A stretch of 64,000 bases of DNA from Bin87 sp963666415. GTDB taxonomy: Bacteria > Chloroflexota > Dehalococcoidia > Lucifugimonadales > UBA3495. The notes beneath the pieces were generated by a model. It saw nothing but the letters and a program-made list of their open reading frames with translations, was not told the DNA's origin and did not search any database. The first letter of the stretch is position 1. The number at the start of each line of letters is the position of its first letter. The stretch spans positions 930,001 to 994,000 of the forward strand of contig CAXXPD010000003.1 in NCBI GenBank assembly GCA_963666415.2. The letters run 5' to 3'. Position numbers and translations under genes: made by a program. This document shows positions 6,360-15,744 of the stretch, piece by piece.

Positions 6360-8996
6360 TCAGTCGGCCTGGCCGCGTTGGCGGGCCTGCTCCTGCAGTT
6401 CGTAGAGCTTGTTGATGGCTTCCAGGGGGGTGAGGTTGGCGATGTCCACCTGCATTACGGCGTCGGCCAGGGCATCGTCGGCGGCGCCGAACAGGGGCAT
6501 CGGCAGCTGGGGAGACGGTTGCGACCTTCTGCGGATGGCCCTGCCGGGGCGATGGCCAGCGGACGGGTCGGATTCCAGGGCGGCCAGCAGTTCCTGAGCG
6601 CGATTGACGACGGCTTTGGGCATACCGGCCAGGTTGGCGACGTGGACGCCGTAGGAACGGTCGGCGCCGCCGGGGACGATGCGACGCAGGAAGGCGACCT
6701 GCCCGTCATCTTCGGACACGGCCACGCGATAGTTGCGAACGCCGGGGAGGGTGGCGGCCAGGTCGGTGAGCTCGTGGTAGTGGGTGGCGAAGAGGGTTTT
6801 GCAGCCCAGGCGCGGGTTGTTGTGCAGGTGTTCGACCACGGCGTGGGCGATGGACAGGCCGTCGTAGGTGCTGGTGCCGCGCCCGATTTCATCGAGGATG
6901 ACCAGCGAGCGGTGGGTAGCCTGATTGAGGATGGCGGCGGTTTCGACCATCTCGACCATAAAGGTTGACTGCCCGGTGGCGAGGTCGTCCTGCAGGCCGA
7001 CGCGGGTGAATATGCGATCGACGAGGCCGATTTCGGCGGAGGCTGCCGGGACGAAGCTGCCCAGCTGGGCCATGAGGACGATGAGGGCAACCTGCCGGAT
7101 GTAGGTGGATTTGCCGGCCATGTTGGGGCCAGTGATTACCATAATCTGGGCGTCGTCGGAGTCGAGAGCGGCGTCATTGGGGACGAAGGCGCCGGTGTCC
7201 AGGACGCGTTCCACCACCGGATGGCGGCCATCGGTGATGCGGATGGCGTGGCCGTCGCTGAGGGTCGGGCGGACGTAGCCGTGCCGGACGGCGATGCTGG
7301 CCAGACTGACGAAGACATCGGTGCGGGCGATGGCATTGGCGAGGCGTGAGACGGCCGGCCCGTTGTCGGCGATTTGCCGGCAGACCTGCCGGTAGAGGGT
7401 ACGTTCCAGATCGTCCAGCCGTTCGCGGGCATCGAGGACCTGGCTCTCATACTCCTTGAGTTCGGGGGTGATATACCGCTCGCCGTTGGTGAGCGTTTGG
7501 CGGCGTTGGTAATCGTCGGGCACGGCGGTCAGGTTAGAGCGGGTGATTTCGATGTAGTAGCCGAAAACCTGGTTGTAGCCGACGCGCAGGTTGCGGATGC
7601 CGGTGCGTTCGCGCTCGCGGGCTTCCATGCTGGCGATGAAGTTGCGGGCGTCGCGGGCGAGGGTGCGGATGCGATCCAGTTCGGGTGAGAAACCTTCGCG
7701 GATCACGTTGCCCTCACCGATTTGGCCGGAGGGTTCCGGGGCGATGGCCTGTTCGATGAGGGCTTCGACTTCGGGCATGGGACGCAACTCGGATGACAGC
7801 GAGGACACGGCAGGGACGTCGGGTGCGGTCAGAACCTGAGCCAGTTTCCGGGTGGCGGTGAGGCTGCGATGCAGCGCCAGAAGATCCCGCGGCGGGGCGG
7901 TTTGGGTCTGGATGCGGCTCAGGATGCGTTCGATGTCGGAGATGTCGGCGAGGGCGCTGGTGGCGTCGTTGCGGCGGAAGGCGTCGTCGTAAAAGAACTG
8001 CACGCCATCCTGCCGGCGCTGGAGGCGTTCCAGGTCCAAAAGTGGTTGACCCACCCAACGGCGGAGCAGTCGCGCGCCCAGCGGGGTGCGGGTGTTATCC
8101 AGGGCGGAGAGGAGCGACCAATCGGTGGAGTCCCAGCGGCCGGCCTCGTACAGTTCCAGGTTGCGGCGAGTCTGGGGGTCGAGGGTCATGTGCGACGCCG
8201 TGTTGTAGGTGGACAGAGGGTTGAGTTGGGGCTGCTCGCCCTTGTATGCGTAATGAAGGTAATCGACGATGGCGCCGGCGGCTCGGATGGCGAGGGGCAT
8301 GGATTCGACGCCGTAGGCTTCCAGGGTGGCAACGCCGTAATACTCGAGGAGGCTGCGTTGGGCAACGTCGGGGTTGAAGGCAGCGGCGTCCACCGGAGTG
8401 GTGATCAGATTTGGGTTGCCGGCGGTAATCAAGTGGGGCGCGTCGTCACCGGGTGAGTATTGGTGGGCGGGCACCAACACTTCGGACGGCTGGATACGGG
8501 CGATTTCCAGAGGGAGGCGGTCGATGGGGACCTGGGCGGCGATGAACTCGCCGGTGGTTACGTCCACGTAGGCCAGGCCGGCCTGGGTGTCGTCGGCGCA
8601 GACGGCGGCGAGGTAGTTGTTGGCGTTGTTGTCGAGGAGGGTGGATTCGAGGACGGTGCCTGGGGTTACGACCCGGACGACGCCGCGCTCGACCAGACCT
8701 TTGGAGAGGGCCGGGTCGCTGAGCTGCTCGCAGATGGCAACCTTGTGTCCCTTGCGAATCAGGCGGGCGAGGTTGGCTTCCAGCGACACGGCGGGGACGC
8801 CGGCCATGGGGACGCGGGTGTCCTTGCCCATAGTGCGGGAGGTGAGGACGATTTCCAGCGCTTCGGACAGGGTGCGGGCGTCATCGTCAAAAGACTCGTA
8901 GAAATCTCCCATCCGGAACAGCAGCACGGCGTCCTGGTAGGAATGCTTAATGGTCAGGTATTGACGGCGGACGGGGGTGATGCGAGCGGTAGCCAT
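6360..8996 (-). CDS. mutS: DNA mismatch repair protein MutS
   Basis: An 878-residue MutS that recognises mismatches and small loops. The mismatch-contacting Phe-x-Glu is FYE at residues 32-34 (MGDFYESF). The ATPase domain near the C-terminus has Walker A GPNMAGKST, the Walker B segment DEIGRGTSTYDG and the THYHEL switch motif. The full set of domains (mismatch binding, connector, core/clamp, ATPase, helix-turn-helix) fits the length. It lies upstream of the ArsC-like/HAD/mutL genes on the same strand but is separated from them by 194 bases, so co-transcription is uncertain. A terminator at 9030-9054 isolates it from the flavoprotein gene upstream. Confidence 0.97.
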   Translation of the reverse strand: MATARITPVRRQYLTIKHSYQDAVLLFRMGDFYESFDDDARTLSEALEIVLTSRTMGKDTRVPMAGVPAVSLEANLARLIRKGHKVAICEQLSDPALSKGLVERGVVRVVTPGTVLESTLLDNNANNYLAAVCADDTQAGLAYVDVTTGEFIAAQVPIDRLPLEIARIQPSEVLVPAHQYSPGDDAPHLITAGNPNLITTPVDAAAFNPDVAQRSLLEYYGVATLEAYGVESMPLAIRAAGAIVDYLHYAYKGEQPQLNPLSTYNTASHMTLDPQTRRNLELYEAGRWDSTDWSLLSALDNTRTPLGARLLRRWVGQPLLDLERLQRRQDGVQFFYDDAFRRNDATSALADISDIERILSRIQTQTAPPRDLLALHRSLTATRKLAQVLTAPDVPAVSSLSSELRPMPEVEALIEQAIAPEPSGQIGEGNVIREGFSPELDRIRTLARDARNFIASMEARERERTGIRNLRVGYNQVFGYYIEITRSNLTAVPDDYQRRQTLTNGERYITPELKEYESQVLDARERLDDLERTLYRQVCRQIADNGPAVSRLANAIARTDVFVSLASIAVRHGYVRPTLSDGHAIRITDGRHPVVERVLDTGAFVPNDAALDSDDAQIMVITGPNMAGKSTYIRQVALIVLMAQLGSFVPAASAEIGLVDRIFTRVGLQDDLATGQSTFMVEMVETAAILNQATHRSLVILDEIGRGTSTYDGLSIAHAVVEHLHNNPRLGCKTLFATHYHELTDLAATLPGVRNYRVAVSEDDGQVAFLRRIVPGGADRSYGVHVANLAGMPKAVVNRAQELLAALESDPSAGHRPGRAIRRRSQPSPQLPMPLFGAADDALADAVMQVDIANLTPLEAINKLYELQEQARQRGQAD

Positions 8997-9029
8997 GTGG
9001 GGATTCTACCGTACCGGGAGGGTGAACAT

Positions 9030-9054
9030 AAAAAAGCCCGCCGGGATGGCGGGG
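9030..9054 (-). terminator. Rho-independent terminator of the FNR-like gene
   Basis: Read on the minus strand: CCCGCC/GGCGGG stem with a five-base loop, followed by six U residues. It lies between the FNR-like gene and mutS and would end the FNR-like transcript. Confidence 0.85.
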
Positions 9055-9114
9055 ATACTGTCCGGAGGTGACCTGGGTTGAAGGTTGGGGCGGTTGTGGC
9101 GGTCGTGGGGGGAG

Positions 9115-9176
9115 ACCACCCTCACCCTAGCCCTCTCCCATATAAGGAGAGGGGATTGATAGAGGGAGAGGGGATT
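9115..9176. repeat. Dispersed CCCTCTCCC repeat
   Basis: An intergenic copy of the CCCTCACCCTAGCCCTCTCC...GGAGAGGGG family, followed by a short duplicated tail (ATTGATAGAGGGAGAGGGG). No gene is visible between 9055 and 9223. Confidence 0.8.
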
Positions 9177-9223
9177 GCGTCTTTTGGATTGGCCGGGTTA
9201 TCGGAGCTATCGAAGAGGTGGCT

Positions 9224-9979
9224 TTACTCTTTCCAGAAGCGCTCTTCAGTCCACTTCCAGCCCTCGCCCGCAACAATCTCCCGGCTCCCTTCAATCATAC
9301 CGGGGTGTCCGCAGGCGTAGACCAGGGTGTCGGATTGGTCCAGTTTGAACTGGTGCAGGTATTTGGCGACGATGGCGTTGAGGCGCCCGGTTTCGCCTTC
9401 CCAGGCTGAGTTGCGCGCTTCGTTGGGGCGGCTGATGGCTGGCACGAAGGTAACAACGTCGGGGTGGGCTGCGGATAGGTCCAGCAGCTCGGTGTCGTAT
9501 ACTAACTCGTCGACGTAGGATGCGCCTTCGAGGATGTAGAAATGGTGGCCGGATCGGTTGTAGTGCAGGTGATCGCGGACGATGCTGACGAAGGGGGCAG
9601 TGCCGGTTACGGTGCCAAGCATAAGGTGCTGGTTTACGGTGGGATCCATGACGAAGGTTCCCTTGGGTCCGGGCCGGATCGACATGGTGTCGCCAGTGCC
9701 CATTTGCCACATGAGCGGAGTGAGTTGGCCGTCGGGCACGAGTTCAACGAAGATTTCCAGCAGGGGTTCGTGGGGAGCGGAGACGATTGAGTAAGCGCGC
9801 TCGATACCTTCGAGGCCCAGGGTGCAGTATTGTCCGGGGTTGAAGTTGAAGTCCAGATCCTGCGGTTCCAGTTTGATGACCATGAGGTCGTCGGTGTAAT
9901 CGACGCGCTCGACCAGTTTGGCTCGGGGCAGGTCTAAAGTGCGGTCTTGGGTTACACGCGCGGTGCGCAGGTTGGTCAT
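9224..9979 (-). CDS. Ferredoxin-NADP reductase family flavoprotein
   Basis: A 251-residue FAD/NAD(P)H oxidoreductase of the bacterial Fpr type. The FAD-binding barrel has RAYSIVSAP (flavin RxYS motif, about residue 84). The nucleotide domain has VTGTAPFVSIVRD and YACGHPGM, and the chain ends ERFWKE, resembling the aromatic C-terminus of subclass I FNRs. It would move electrons between NAD(P)H and ferredoxin or flavodoxin. It lies 144 bases downstream of the formate-dehydrogenase-like operon on the same strand, which fits a redox role but does not prove coupling. Confidence 0.88.
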   Translation of the reverse strand: MTNLRTARVTQDRTLDLPRAKLVERVDYTDDLMVIKLEPQDLDFNFNPGQYCTLGLEGIERAYSIVSAPHEPLLEIFVELVPDGQLTPLMWQMGTGDTMSIRPGPKGTFVMDPTVNQHLMLGTVTGTAPFVSIVRDHLHYNRSGHHFYILEGASYVDELVYDTELLDLSAAHPDVVTFVPAISRPNEARNSAWEGETGRLNAIVAKYLHQFKLDQSDTLVYACGHPGMIEGSREIVAGEGWKWTEERFWKE

Positions 9980-10123
9980 CTTGTCTCCAGGTAATTATTG
10001 CGCAGGCGGAACATAGCCGACCGTTTCAAATAGTTGCGCCGACGCCCGATGGCCGCCGGTACCCTAACTATAATACCGCATAAATGTTGCGAAGTTGTAA
10101 ACCGGTTGGGTGCGTTGGGCCGA

Positions 10124-12982
10124 TCAGGTCACCAACGACACCACCGCGCAGGGTTCCACGTCAAGGCCCGGCACACGCGCCATGGGGTTGATGTCCTCGG
10201 ACATTTGCAGTTCGATGGCCAACTGACCGAACAGGGTGGTTGTGGCCACGATGCCGATTGGGATGCGGGTGTCGATAGAGGCTACGCCGGTGAGGCGATG
10301 GCGAGGTGTCTCTACGGCCACCGGGTCGCCATCGGCGATGCCCCACTCGACGGCGTTGGCAGGATTGAGCTGGACGAGTTCGTCGCGGACGATGCGATTG
10401 AGGCCGTTGGAATTGATGCCGCCAGAATTGATGCCGTCAGGTTCGATGGTCATGTCGCGGTCGCGTTGCAGCAGGACGCGGCCGGGGGCGTACAACGCCG
10501 GGCGATAGGTATCGGTGGGCGGGTCGACGATGTGGAAGTAGGGCGCGCCGGGTTCGGCTGTGCCGCTGGGGAAGCCGTCGCGGTACAGGGCTGGGGAGGA
10601 CGGACTGTCGGCGCTGGGGCACGGCCACTGGATGCCGCGTTCTTCGCGGGTGGTGTAGAGGAGCTGCGTCGGACGCGGGGCATCGACGCCGGTTTTCATC
10701 ACCAGGGTGGATTCGGCGGCCAGGCGGGCGTAGCTGACGCCGCCGTAGTTGACGGTGATGGCAGCGAACTCGTCCATTACCGCCGATGGGTCGGAGTAGT
10801 CGATGCCGGGAATGTTGAGGCGTTGGGCGAGTTGGGTCAGTACCCAGCCTTCGGGCATGGCGTCGTTGTTCCTGACGGTTACTGACGGACGCACGCGCTG
10901 GATGCGACGCTCGAGATTGGTGAAAGTGCCGTGTTTTTCGGCGAAGGTGGAGCGGGGCAGCACCACATCGGCAACTTGGGCTGCCGGGGTCAGAAAGGAC
11001 TCGGCCACGACGAGGAAATCGAGGCGTTCGAGCGTGTCAATACCGTGTCCGAAGGCGCCGCTGGCGAAGTTGTTGCTGTCGCCGATCAGGAGCATGGTCT
11101 GGATGGTTCCGTCGGCGGCGGATTGCAGCATTGACGCGGCGCCCCGGCTGGTTTGGGATGGTAGGGTGATGCCCCAGGCGGCTTCAACTGCGGCGCGGTG
11201 TTCGTCGTCGTGGAGCGGGCCGCCTCCGGGGAGCCGATAGGGAGTGCAGCCGACGTCGGTGGCCCCCTGTCCGTTGGCTCCCTGGCGCATGGGGAAGATG
11301 CCGCCGTTGGCGTTGCCGACGTTGTGGGTCAGGAGGGCGAGGTCGGCCAAAGCGACCACGCAATCCGTAGCGATGGCGTCGGGAACGTTGTCGAGGCCGT
11401 ACACAATGGCGGCTTCGTTGGCGCTGGCGAACAGGTGGGCGGCGCGGACGATGTCATCCGGAGGGACGCCAGTGGCGGCGATGGCTGCGTCGTCGATGCG
11501 TTCGAGCTCGTAAGCGAGGGTGTCGTGACCTTCGGCGTACTGGGCGAGCCATTCGGAGTCAGTGAGGCCTTCGTCGATGATAGTTTTCAGGATGGCGCCG
11601 ATGAGCACCAGCTCGGAGCCCGGGATTGGGCGCAACCAGAGATCGGCGTAGCGGGTCAACTCCACTTCTCTGATGTCGATGACGATGAGCGGAGTACCGG
11701 CCTGGGCGGCCTGTTTGATGGGCACGCCGACGACGTTGTGGCTTTCGGTGAGGTTGGTGTTGAAGACGAGGATGCAGCCGGCCTTTGCCAGGTCCCAGAT
11801 GGAGTTGGAGGCGCCGGGGTATCCGAGTACGTCTTCCAGCCCGCTGACCAGGGTGGGCTGGGTGTTGCCGGAGTGGTCGACATTGTTGGTGTTCATGCCG
11901 AGGCGGGCGAATTTCTGGGCGAGGTAAAGCTCCTCGTTGGTGCTGTCGGCAGCGGCGATGAGGCCGAAACCGGCGCCGTTCTGGTGAGGTCGGAGCTTTG
12001 CGGCGACCAGGTCGAGGGCCTCGTCCCAGGTGGCGGGTTCCAGCTGACCGTTGCGGCGAATCAGTGGGCGGCGCAGCCGCTGGCTGCTGGTGATATGGCT
12101 GAGTCCGAACTTGCCCTTGTAGCAAGCCTGGCCGTGATTGGCTGGCGAGTTGAATTCGGGCACGGCGCGGATGACCCGGCCCTGCTCATTTTGCTCCAGG
12201 TTGATCTGGCAGCCGACCGGGCAATGGGTGCAGACGGTGCGTTCTACGCTGGCGGGTTTCTCCCACTTGTTGTCCCGCTCGGTGAGTGCGCCTACGGGGC
12301 AGACGTCGATGCAGGCGCCGCAGAATTCGCAGCCCGATTCCAGCAGGGAGGTGCCGAAGGAGGTACCGATCAGCGCGTTGCCGGAGCGCTCGGTGAAGCA
12401 GATGGCATTATCGCCGCGCACTTCTTCGCAGGCGCGAACGCAGCGGCCACAGGTGATGCAAAGGTTGAGGTCGCGATCATAGAAAGGGTCCTGCACTTCG
12501 AGGGGAATATCCCGGTATACGTAGGTCATGGGAGATTCCAGCTCCATGCCGAGGTACCGGACGGTGTCCTTGAATTCGCAGCGTTCGTTTTTAGGGCAGG
12601 TTACGCAGCGGTCGTTCACGGACACGTGGCGCAGGCAAACGTCAGATGGGCCGCAGATGTCGACGCGGTGGCAGGTGAGGCAGCCGTTGGGATGCTCAGC
12701 AATCAACATTTCCATTACGGAACGGCGGAGTTCGGTAACGTCTGGGGTGTCGCTCCAGATGGTCATGCCGTCGGCTACGGGGAGAGTGCAGGCTGCCGGG
12801 AAGCCGCGGCCACCCTCGACGGCGACCACGCACATCCGGCAGGCCCCGAAAGGCTTCATGCCCGAGTGGTAGCAGAGGTAGGGGACGTAGACGCCGGACT
12901 CGATGGCCGCTTCCAGCACCATCTTGCCTGGTTGGGTTCTAATCTCGACGCCGTCGATAGAGATGATGATGTCGTCGGGCAT
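10124..12982 (-). CDS. Formate-dehydrogenase-like molybdopterin subunit (FdsA/NuoG type) without the usual Cys/Sec ligand
   Basis: A 952-residue catalytic-type subunit. The N-terminal 2Fe-2S domain has CYHSGMKPFGACRMC. Next come the HPNGCLTC cluster region expanded with CGPSDVC and CVTCPKNERC, two 4Fe-4S ferredoxin motifs (CITCGRCVRAC, CEFCGACIDVCP) and a Mo-bis-MGD domain opening with CTHCPVGC. The molybdopterin-dinucleotide-binding domain closes the protein. Where FdsA/FdhF proteins have the metal-ligand Cys or Sec followed by His, this reads NVDHSGNTQPTLVSGL, with neither. It may therefore not be a classical formate dehydrogenase. It is third in a NuoE-NuoF-FdhA order typical of soluble NAD-dependent enzymes. 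Confidence 0.9.
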   Translation of the reverse strand: MPDDIIISIDGVEIRTQPGKMVLEAAIESGVYVPYLCYHSGMKPFGACRMCVVAVEGGRGFPAACTLPVADGMTIWSDTPDVTELRRSVMEMLIAEHPNGCLTCHRVDICGPSDVCLRHVSVNDRCVTCPKNERCEFKDTVRYLGMELESPMTYVYRDIPLEVQDPFYDRDLNLCITCGRCVRACEEVRGDNAICFTERSGNALIGTSFGTSLLESGCEFCGACIDVCPVGALTERDNKWEKPASVERTVCTHCPVGCQINLEQNEQGRVIRAVPEFNSPANHGQACYKGKFGLSHITSSQRLRRPLIRRNGQLEPATWDEALDLVAAKLRPHQNGAGFGLIAAADSTNEELYLAQKFARLGMNTNNVDHSGNTQPTLVSGLEDVLGYPGASNSIWDLAKAGCILVFNTNLTESHNVVGVPIKQAAQAGTPLIVIDIREVELTRYADLWLRPIPGSELVLIGAILKTIIDEGLTDSEWLAQYAEGHDTLAYELERIDDAAIAATGVPPDDIVRAAHLFASANEAAIVYGLDNVPDAIATDCVVALADLALLTHNVGNANGGIFPMRQGANGQGATDVGCTPYRLPGGGPLHDDEHRAAVEAAWGITLPSQTSRGAASMLQSAADGTIQTMLLIGDSNNFASGAFGHGIDTLERLDFLVVAESFLTPAAQVADVVLPRSTFAEKHGTFTNLERRIQRVRPSVTVRNNDAMPEGWVLTQLAQRLNIPGIDYSDPSAVMDEFAAITVNYGGVSYARLAAESTLVMKTGVDAPRPTQLLYTTREERGIQWPCPSADSPSSPALYRDGFPSGTAEPGAPYFHIVDPPTDTYRPALYAPGRVLLQRDRDMTIEPDGINSGGINSNGLNRIVRDELVQLNPANAVEWGIADGDPVAVETPRHRLTGVASIDTRIPIGIVATTTLFGQLAIELQMSEDINPMARVPGLDVEPCAVVSLVT

Positions 12983-13047
12983 TGGTCTTTTGCTCCGGGG
13001 AGATGGATGCTCGGGGAAGTGGATGCCAGGGGAGAAAGACGGTCTGG

Positions 13048-14808
13048 TTAGCGACGGGTCAGGCGAGGGGAGAAGACCTGCTCGGGGCAGTATCCGGTGT
13101 GTCGCTTTTCACGGATGTGGGCTTCAAACTCGTCGCCGAAATAGCGCAGGGCGGAGGACACCGGGTTGAAACCGAGCTGGCCGTGTCCGCAGAGAGAGCC
13201 GGCCTGCATATTCTCGCCGATGCTGCGCATGAGGGTCAGGTCTTCCTCGGTACCTTGCAGGTTGCTGATTCGTTCCAGTATTTCCAGTAGGTGGCTCATA
13301 CCCATGCGGCAGGGGAAACATTTACCGCAGGACTCGTACTGGCAAAAGGCGATGAGGTTGCGGGTGAGGTCGACAGCGCAGGTGTCCTCGTCGGCGATGA
13401 TGATGCCGCCCGAGCCGAGGATGGCGCCGGCGTTGCGAAACACGTCGAAGTCAAGGACCAGATCTAGGTTGGTGTCGCTGGCGGACAGAACGCCGCCGAG
13501 GGGTCCGCCGGTTTGCAGCAGCTTCATCTGCTTGCCGTTGGGTACACCGCCGGCCATATCGAACAGGACCTGTCTCAGGGTCATGCCGAGGGGGACTTCC
13601 ACCATGCCGGGGTAGGTGATGGCGCCGGTGAGGCAGAGAATGGCCGTGCCGCTGCTGCCGTTGATGCCCCGGTCGCGGTCGGCGGAGGTGCCGATGCCAG
13701 CGAACCACTCGCCGCCGCGGGCGATGATCTCCGGCACGTAGGCCAGGGTTTTAACGTTGTTGATGTTGGAGGGTTTGCCGAATAAGCCAACCTGCGCCGG
13801 GAAAGGCGGCCGGAAACGGGGCATGGAGCGTTTGCCTTCGATGGCTTCCATGAGGGCGGTTTCTTCGCCGGACACGTAGGAATCGCCGGTGAGGGCAACC
13901 TCCATATCAAAGGAGAAATCGGTGCCCAGGATGTTCTGGCCCAGCAAACCCAGTTCGTAGGCCTGCTCGATGATAGCGCGGGTTCGGTCGATGGGCTGGG
14001 AGTGTCCGTGGCGGATGAAGATGTAGCCCCGGTTGGCGCGACAGGCGTAGCCGGCAATGGTGATGCCCTCGATGACGGTGGCGGGGTCGCTCTCCATGAT
14101 GCCGCGATCGTTGAACGCGCCGGGGTCGCCCTCTTCGCAGTTGCAGAGGATGTACTTGTTGGGATCGGGATTGCCGGCGAGGAAGCCCCACTTGACGCCG
14201 GCCGGGAAGGCAGCGCCGCCGCGTCCACGGAGACCGGAGGCGCGCACTTCGCCGAGCGCTCCGTCCTGATCCATCTGGGTGAGGGCCTTGTTGAGCGCGG
14301 CGTAGCCACCGTTGGCGATGTACTGATAGATGTCGGAGGGGTCGATGTGTCCGGCGTTGCGGAGGGCGATGCGATGCTCGAGGGCGCGCATCGGGTGGTC
14401 GTCGAGGTGGGGGATGCCGGCCGGGGCGTCGTCGCGGTCGCCCAGGTAGCCGAGGGCGTGTTCGGTTATCGGGTTGCCTCCGCCGACGTGCTCAGTAACG
14501 ATGCGTTCAGCGATTTCAGGCGTTACGCGCTGGTAGAAGACGCGGGGACCGCCGGGAGTTTGCACGTCCAGCAGGGGTTCGGCGAAGCAGAGGCCGAGGG
14601 TTCCCACCTGGGATACGTTGGCGTTCACACCCTGAGCATCCAGGGCGGCGCGCACCGCGGCGATGGTTTCAAATCCACCAGCGGCCTCGCCGGCCAATCC
14701 GGTGCCGACGCGAATCCACGGGGCATCGCCGGCAGTCAGCGCCTGCCAGCGTCGGTTGGCTTCGGCCAGGATGCTATCGAAGGCAGTGGCGGTTTCGGCG
14801 GTTGTCAT
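13048..14808 (-). CDS. NuoF-like NADH-binding subunit with thioredoxin-like N-terminus (FdsB type)
   Basis: A 586-residue diaphorase subunit. After a thioredoxin-like ferredoxin-type N-terminus (about residues 1-130, without its cluster cysteines) comes the FMN/NADH module with GLRGRGGAAFP, CNCEEGDPGAFNDRG and SGEETALMEAIEG. The C-terminal 4Fe-4S motif is SCGKCFPCRMG plus a distal Cys in SLCGHGQ. It would pass electrons between NAD(H) and the iron-sulphur chain of the large subunit. It lies 65 bases upstream of the FdhA-like gene and 48 bases downstream of the NuoE-like gene, so the three form one operon. Confidence 0.93.
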   Translation of the reverse strand: MTTAETATAFDSILAEANRRWQALTAGDAPWIRVGTGLAGEAAGGFETIAAVRAALDAQGVNANVSQVGTLGLCFAEPLLDVQTPGGPRVFYQRVTPEIAERIVTEHVGGGNPITEHALGYLGDRDDAPAGIPHLDDHPMRALEHRIALRNAGHIDPSDIYQYIANGGYAALNKALTQMDQDGALGEVRASGLRGRGGAAFPAGVKWGFLAGNPDPNKYILCNCEEGDPGAFNDRGIMESDPATVIEGITIAGYACRANRGYIFIRHGHSQPIDRTRAIIEQAYELGLLGQNILGTDFSFDMEVALTGDSYVSGEETALMEAIEGKRSMPRFRPPFPAQVGLFGKPSNINNVKTLAYVPEIIARGGEWFAGIGTSADRDRGINGSSGTAILCLTGAITYPGMVEVPLGMTLRQVLFDMAGGVPNGKQMKLLQTGGPLGGVLSASDTNLDLVLDFDVFRNAGAILGSGGIIIADEDTCAVDLTRNLIAFCQYESCGKCFPCRMGMSHLLEILERISNLQGTEEDLTLMRSIGENMQAGSLCGHGQLGFNPVSSALRYFGDEFEAHIREKRHTGYCPEQVFSPRLTRR

Positions 14809-14811
14809 AAC

Positions 14812-14852
14812 GTGGTGAGCCGGGCGTGGTGAGCCGGGCGTGGTGAGCCGGT
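14812..14852. repeat. Short tandem repeat, 14 bp x 3, between the NuoE-like and NuoF-like genes
   Basis: GTGGTGAGCCGGGC occurs three times head to tail (the last with one change) in the 48-base spacer. It could alter spacing or translation coupling between the two genes; nothing in the sequence shows a function. Confidence 0.8.
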
Positions 14853-14856
14853 GCGT

Positions 14857-15336
14857 TCAGCGGTGGGCGTCGGCGGACAGGCTAGCGACTATTTTGGCGC
14901 GGGCGGTTTCGGGGGTGATCCGTCCGGCCAGGTGGTGGTCGACGGCTATTACCGGAGCGTGTGCGCAGGCTCCCAGGCAGGTGTTGTAGCGCAGGGTGGC
15001 CTTGCCGTCGGGGGTGTCGCCTTCATCAGCGAGGTCGAGGGTTTGCAAGGCAGCGGCGATGATGGCGGTGGCGCCCATGACGTGGCAGGACGGGCCCCAG
15101 CAGACTTCGATACGATGCTCGGTGGGCGGCTCGAACCGGAAGTTGGGGTAGAAGGTGGCCACTGCCCACACGTCGTTGATGGTGGCGTCCATGCGGTCGG
15201 CTACGGATTCAACGGCCGCTTTGGGGATGTAGCCGATGGCGTCTTCAACCGCGAGCAGCGAAGACAGAACCGTTACGGTGCTCTGCTGCTGGTTGTTGAC
15301 CGCATGGGTGATGTGTGCGCGTGTGGCGTCGTCCAT
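14857..15336 (-). CDS. NuoE-like 2Fe-2S subunit (FdsG type)
   Basis: A 159-residue thioredoxin-like 2Fe-2S protein, the small subunit of NADH-dehydrogenase-like or NAD-dependent formate dehydrogenase complexes. Helical N-terminus to about residue 80, then the cluster ligands CWGPSC and CLGAC, the standard NuoE pattern. It is the first gene of the operon with the NuoF-like and FdhA-like subunits. No membrane subunits are nearby, so a soluble complex is expected. Confidence 0.92.
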   Translation of the reverse strand: MDDATRAHITHAVNNQQQSTVTVLSSLLAVEDAIGYIPKAAVESVADRMDATINDVWAVATFYPNFRFEPPTEHRIEVCWGPSCHVMGATAIIAAALQTLDLADEGDTPDGKATLRYNTCLGACAHAPVIAVDHHLAGRITPETARAKIVASLSADAHR

Positions 15337-15744
15337 TGGGTTGCGGCACCGTAGCTTCGGCGTGTTTTAGCCGGGGATATCAGATGGGAGCGGGCGGTTT
15401 GTGAAATTCGTTACAAGGGGCGCGTTTGGTCGGCAGTAGTCTAGCACAACGCGATGAGGGCGGGCAACGCGGACGTCCTTCGACAGGCTCGGGATGAACG
15501 GGTTTGGGGGTACCGGGGGCGGGTTTGAGGGCGCGGAGATGGTTGCGGGGCGGAAGGGGTTGGGGAGCGGCCCTCACCCCCGGCCCCTCTCCCAGAGGGA
15601 GAGGGGTGTTTGGGGGGCTGGGTTCGCTGGGGATGTTTTGCGCCGGATGGGGCGTTGGTTTGCCCCGAGGAACCGGCGGTGGTTTGCGGGCGGGCTCGGG
15701 GCTTGGTTCGCTTTTTTCTACAGGGGCGACGGGGGCGTTGGGGA
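15337..15744. repeat. Intergenic region with CCTTCGACAGGCTC and CCCTCTCCC repeats
   Basis: A 408-base gap with no supported gene. Positions 15475-15503 hold a CCTTCGACAGGCTCGGGATG copy and 15569-15610 a CCCTCACCCCCGGCCCCTCT copy followed by GAGAGGGG. GC-rich frames through here translate the repeats only. Confidence 0.75.

Noticed and set aside
11860..11900. Hidden UGA/Sec in the FdhA-like gene
   Set aside because: The frame is continuous through the ligand region; there is no UGA, and the residue is simply not Cys or Sec.
11198..13051. 617-residue plus-strand frame opposite the FdhA-like gene
   Set aside because: It is a shadow of a strongly conserved gene on the minus strand, with no RBS or domain.
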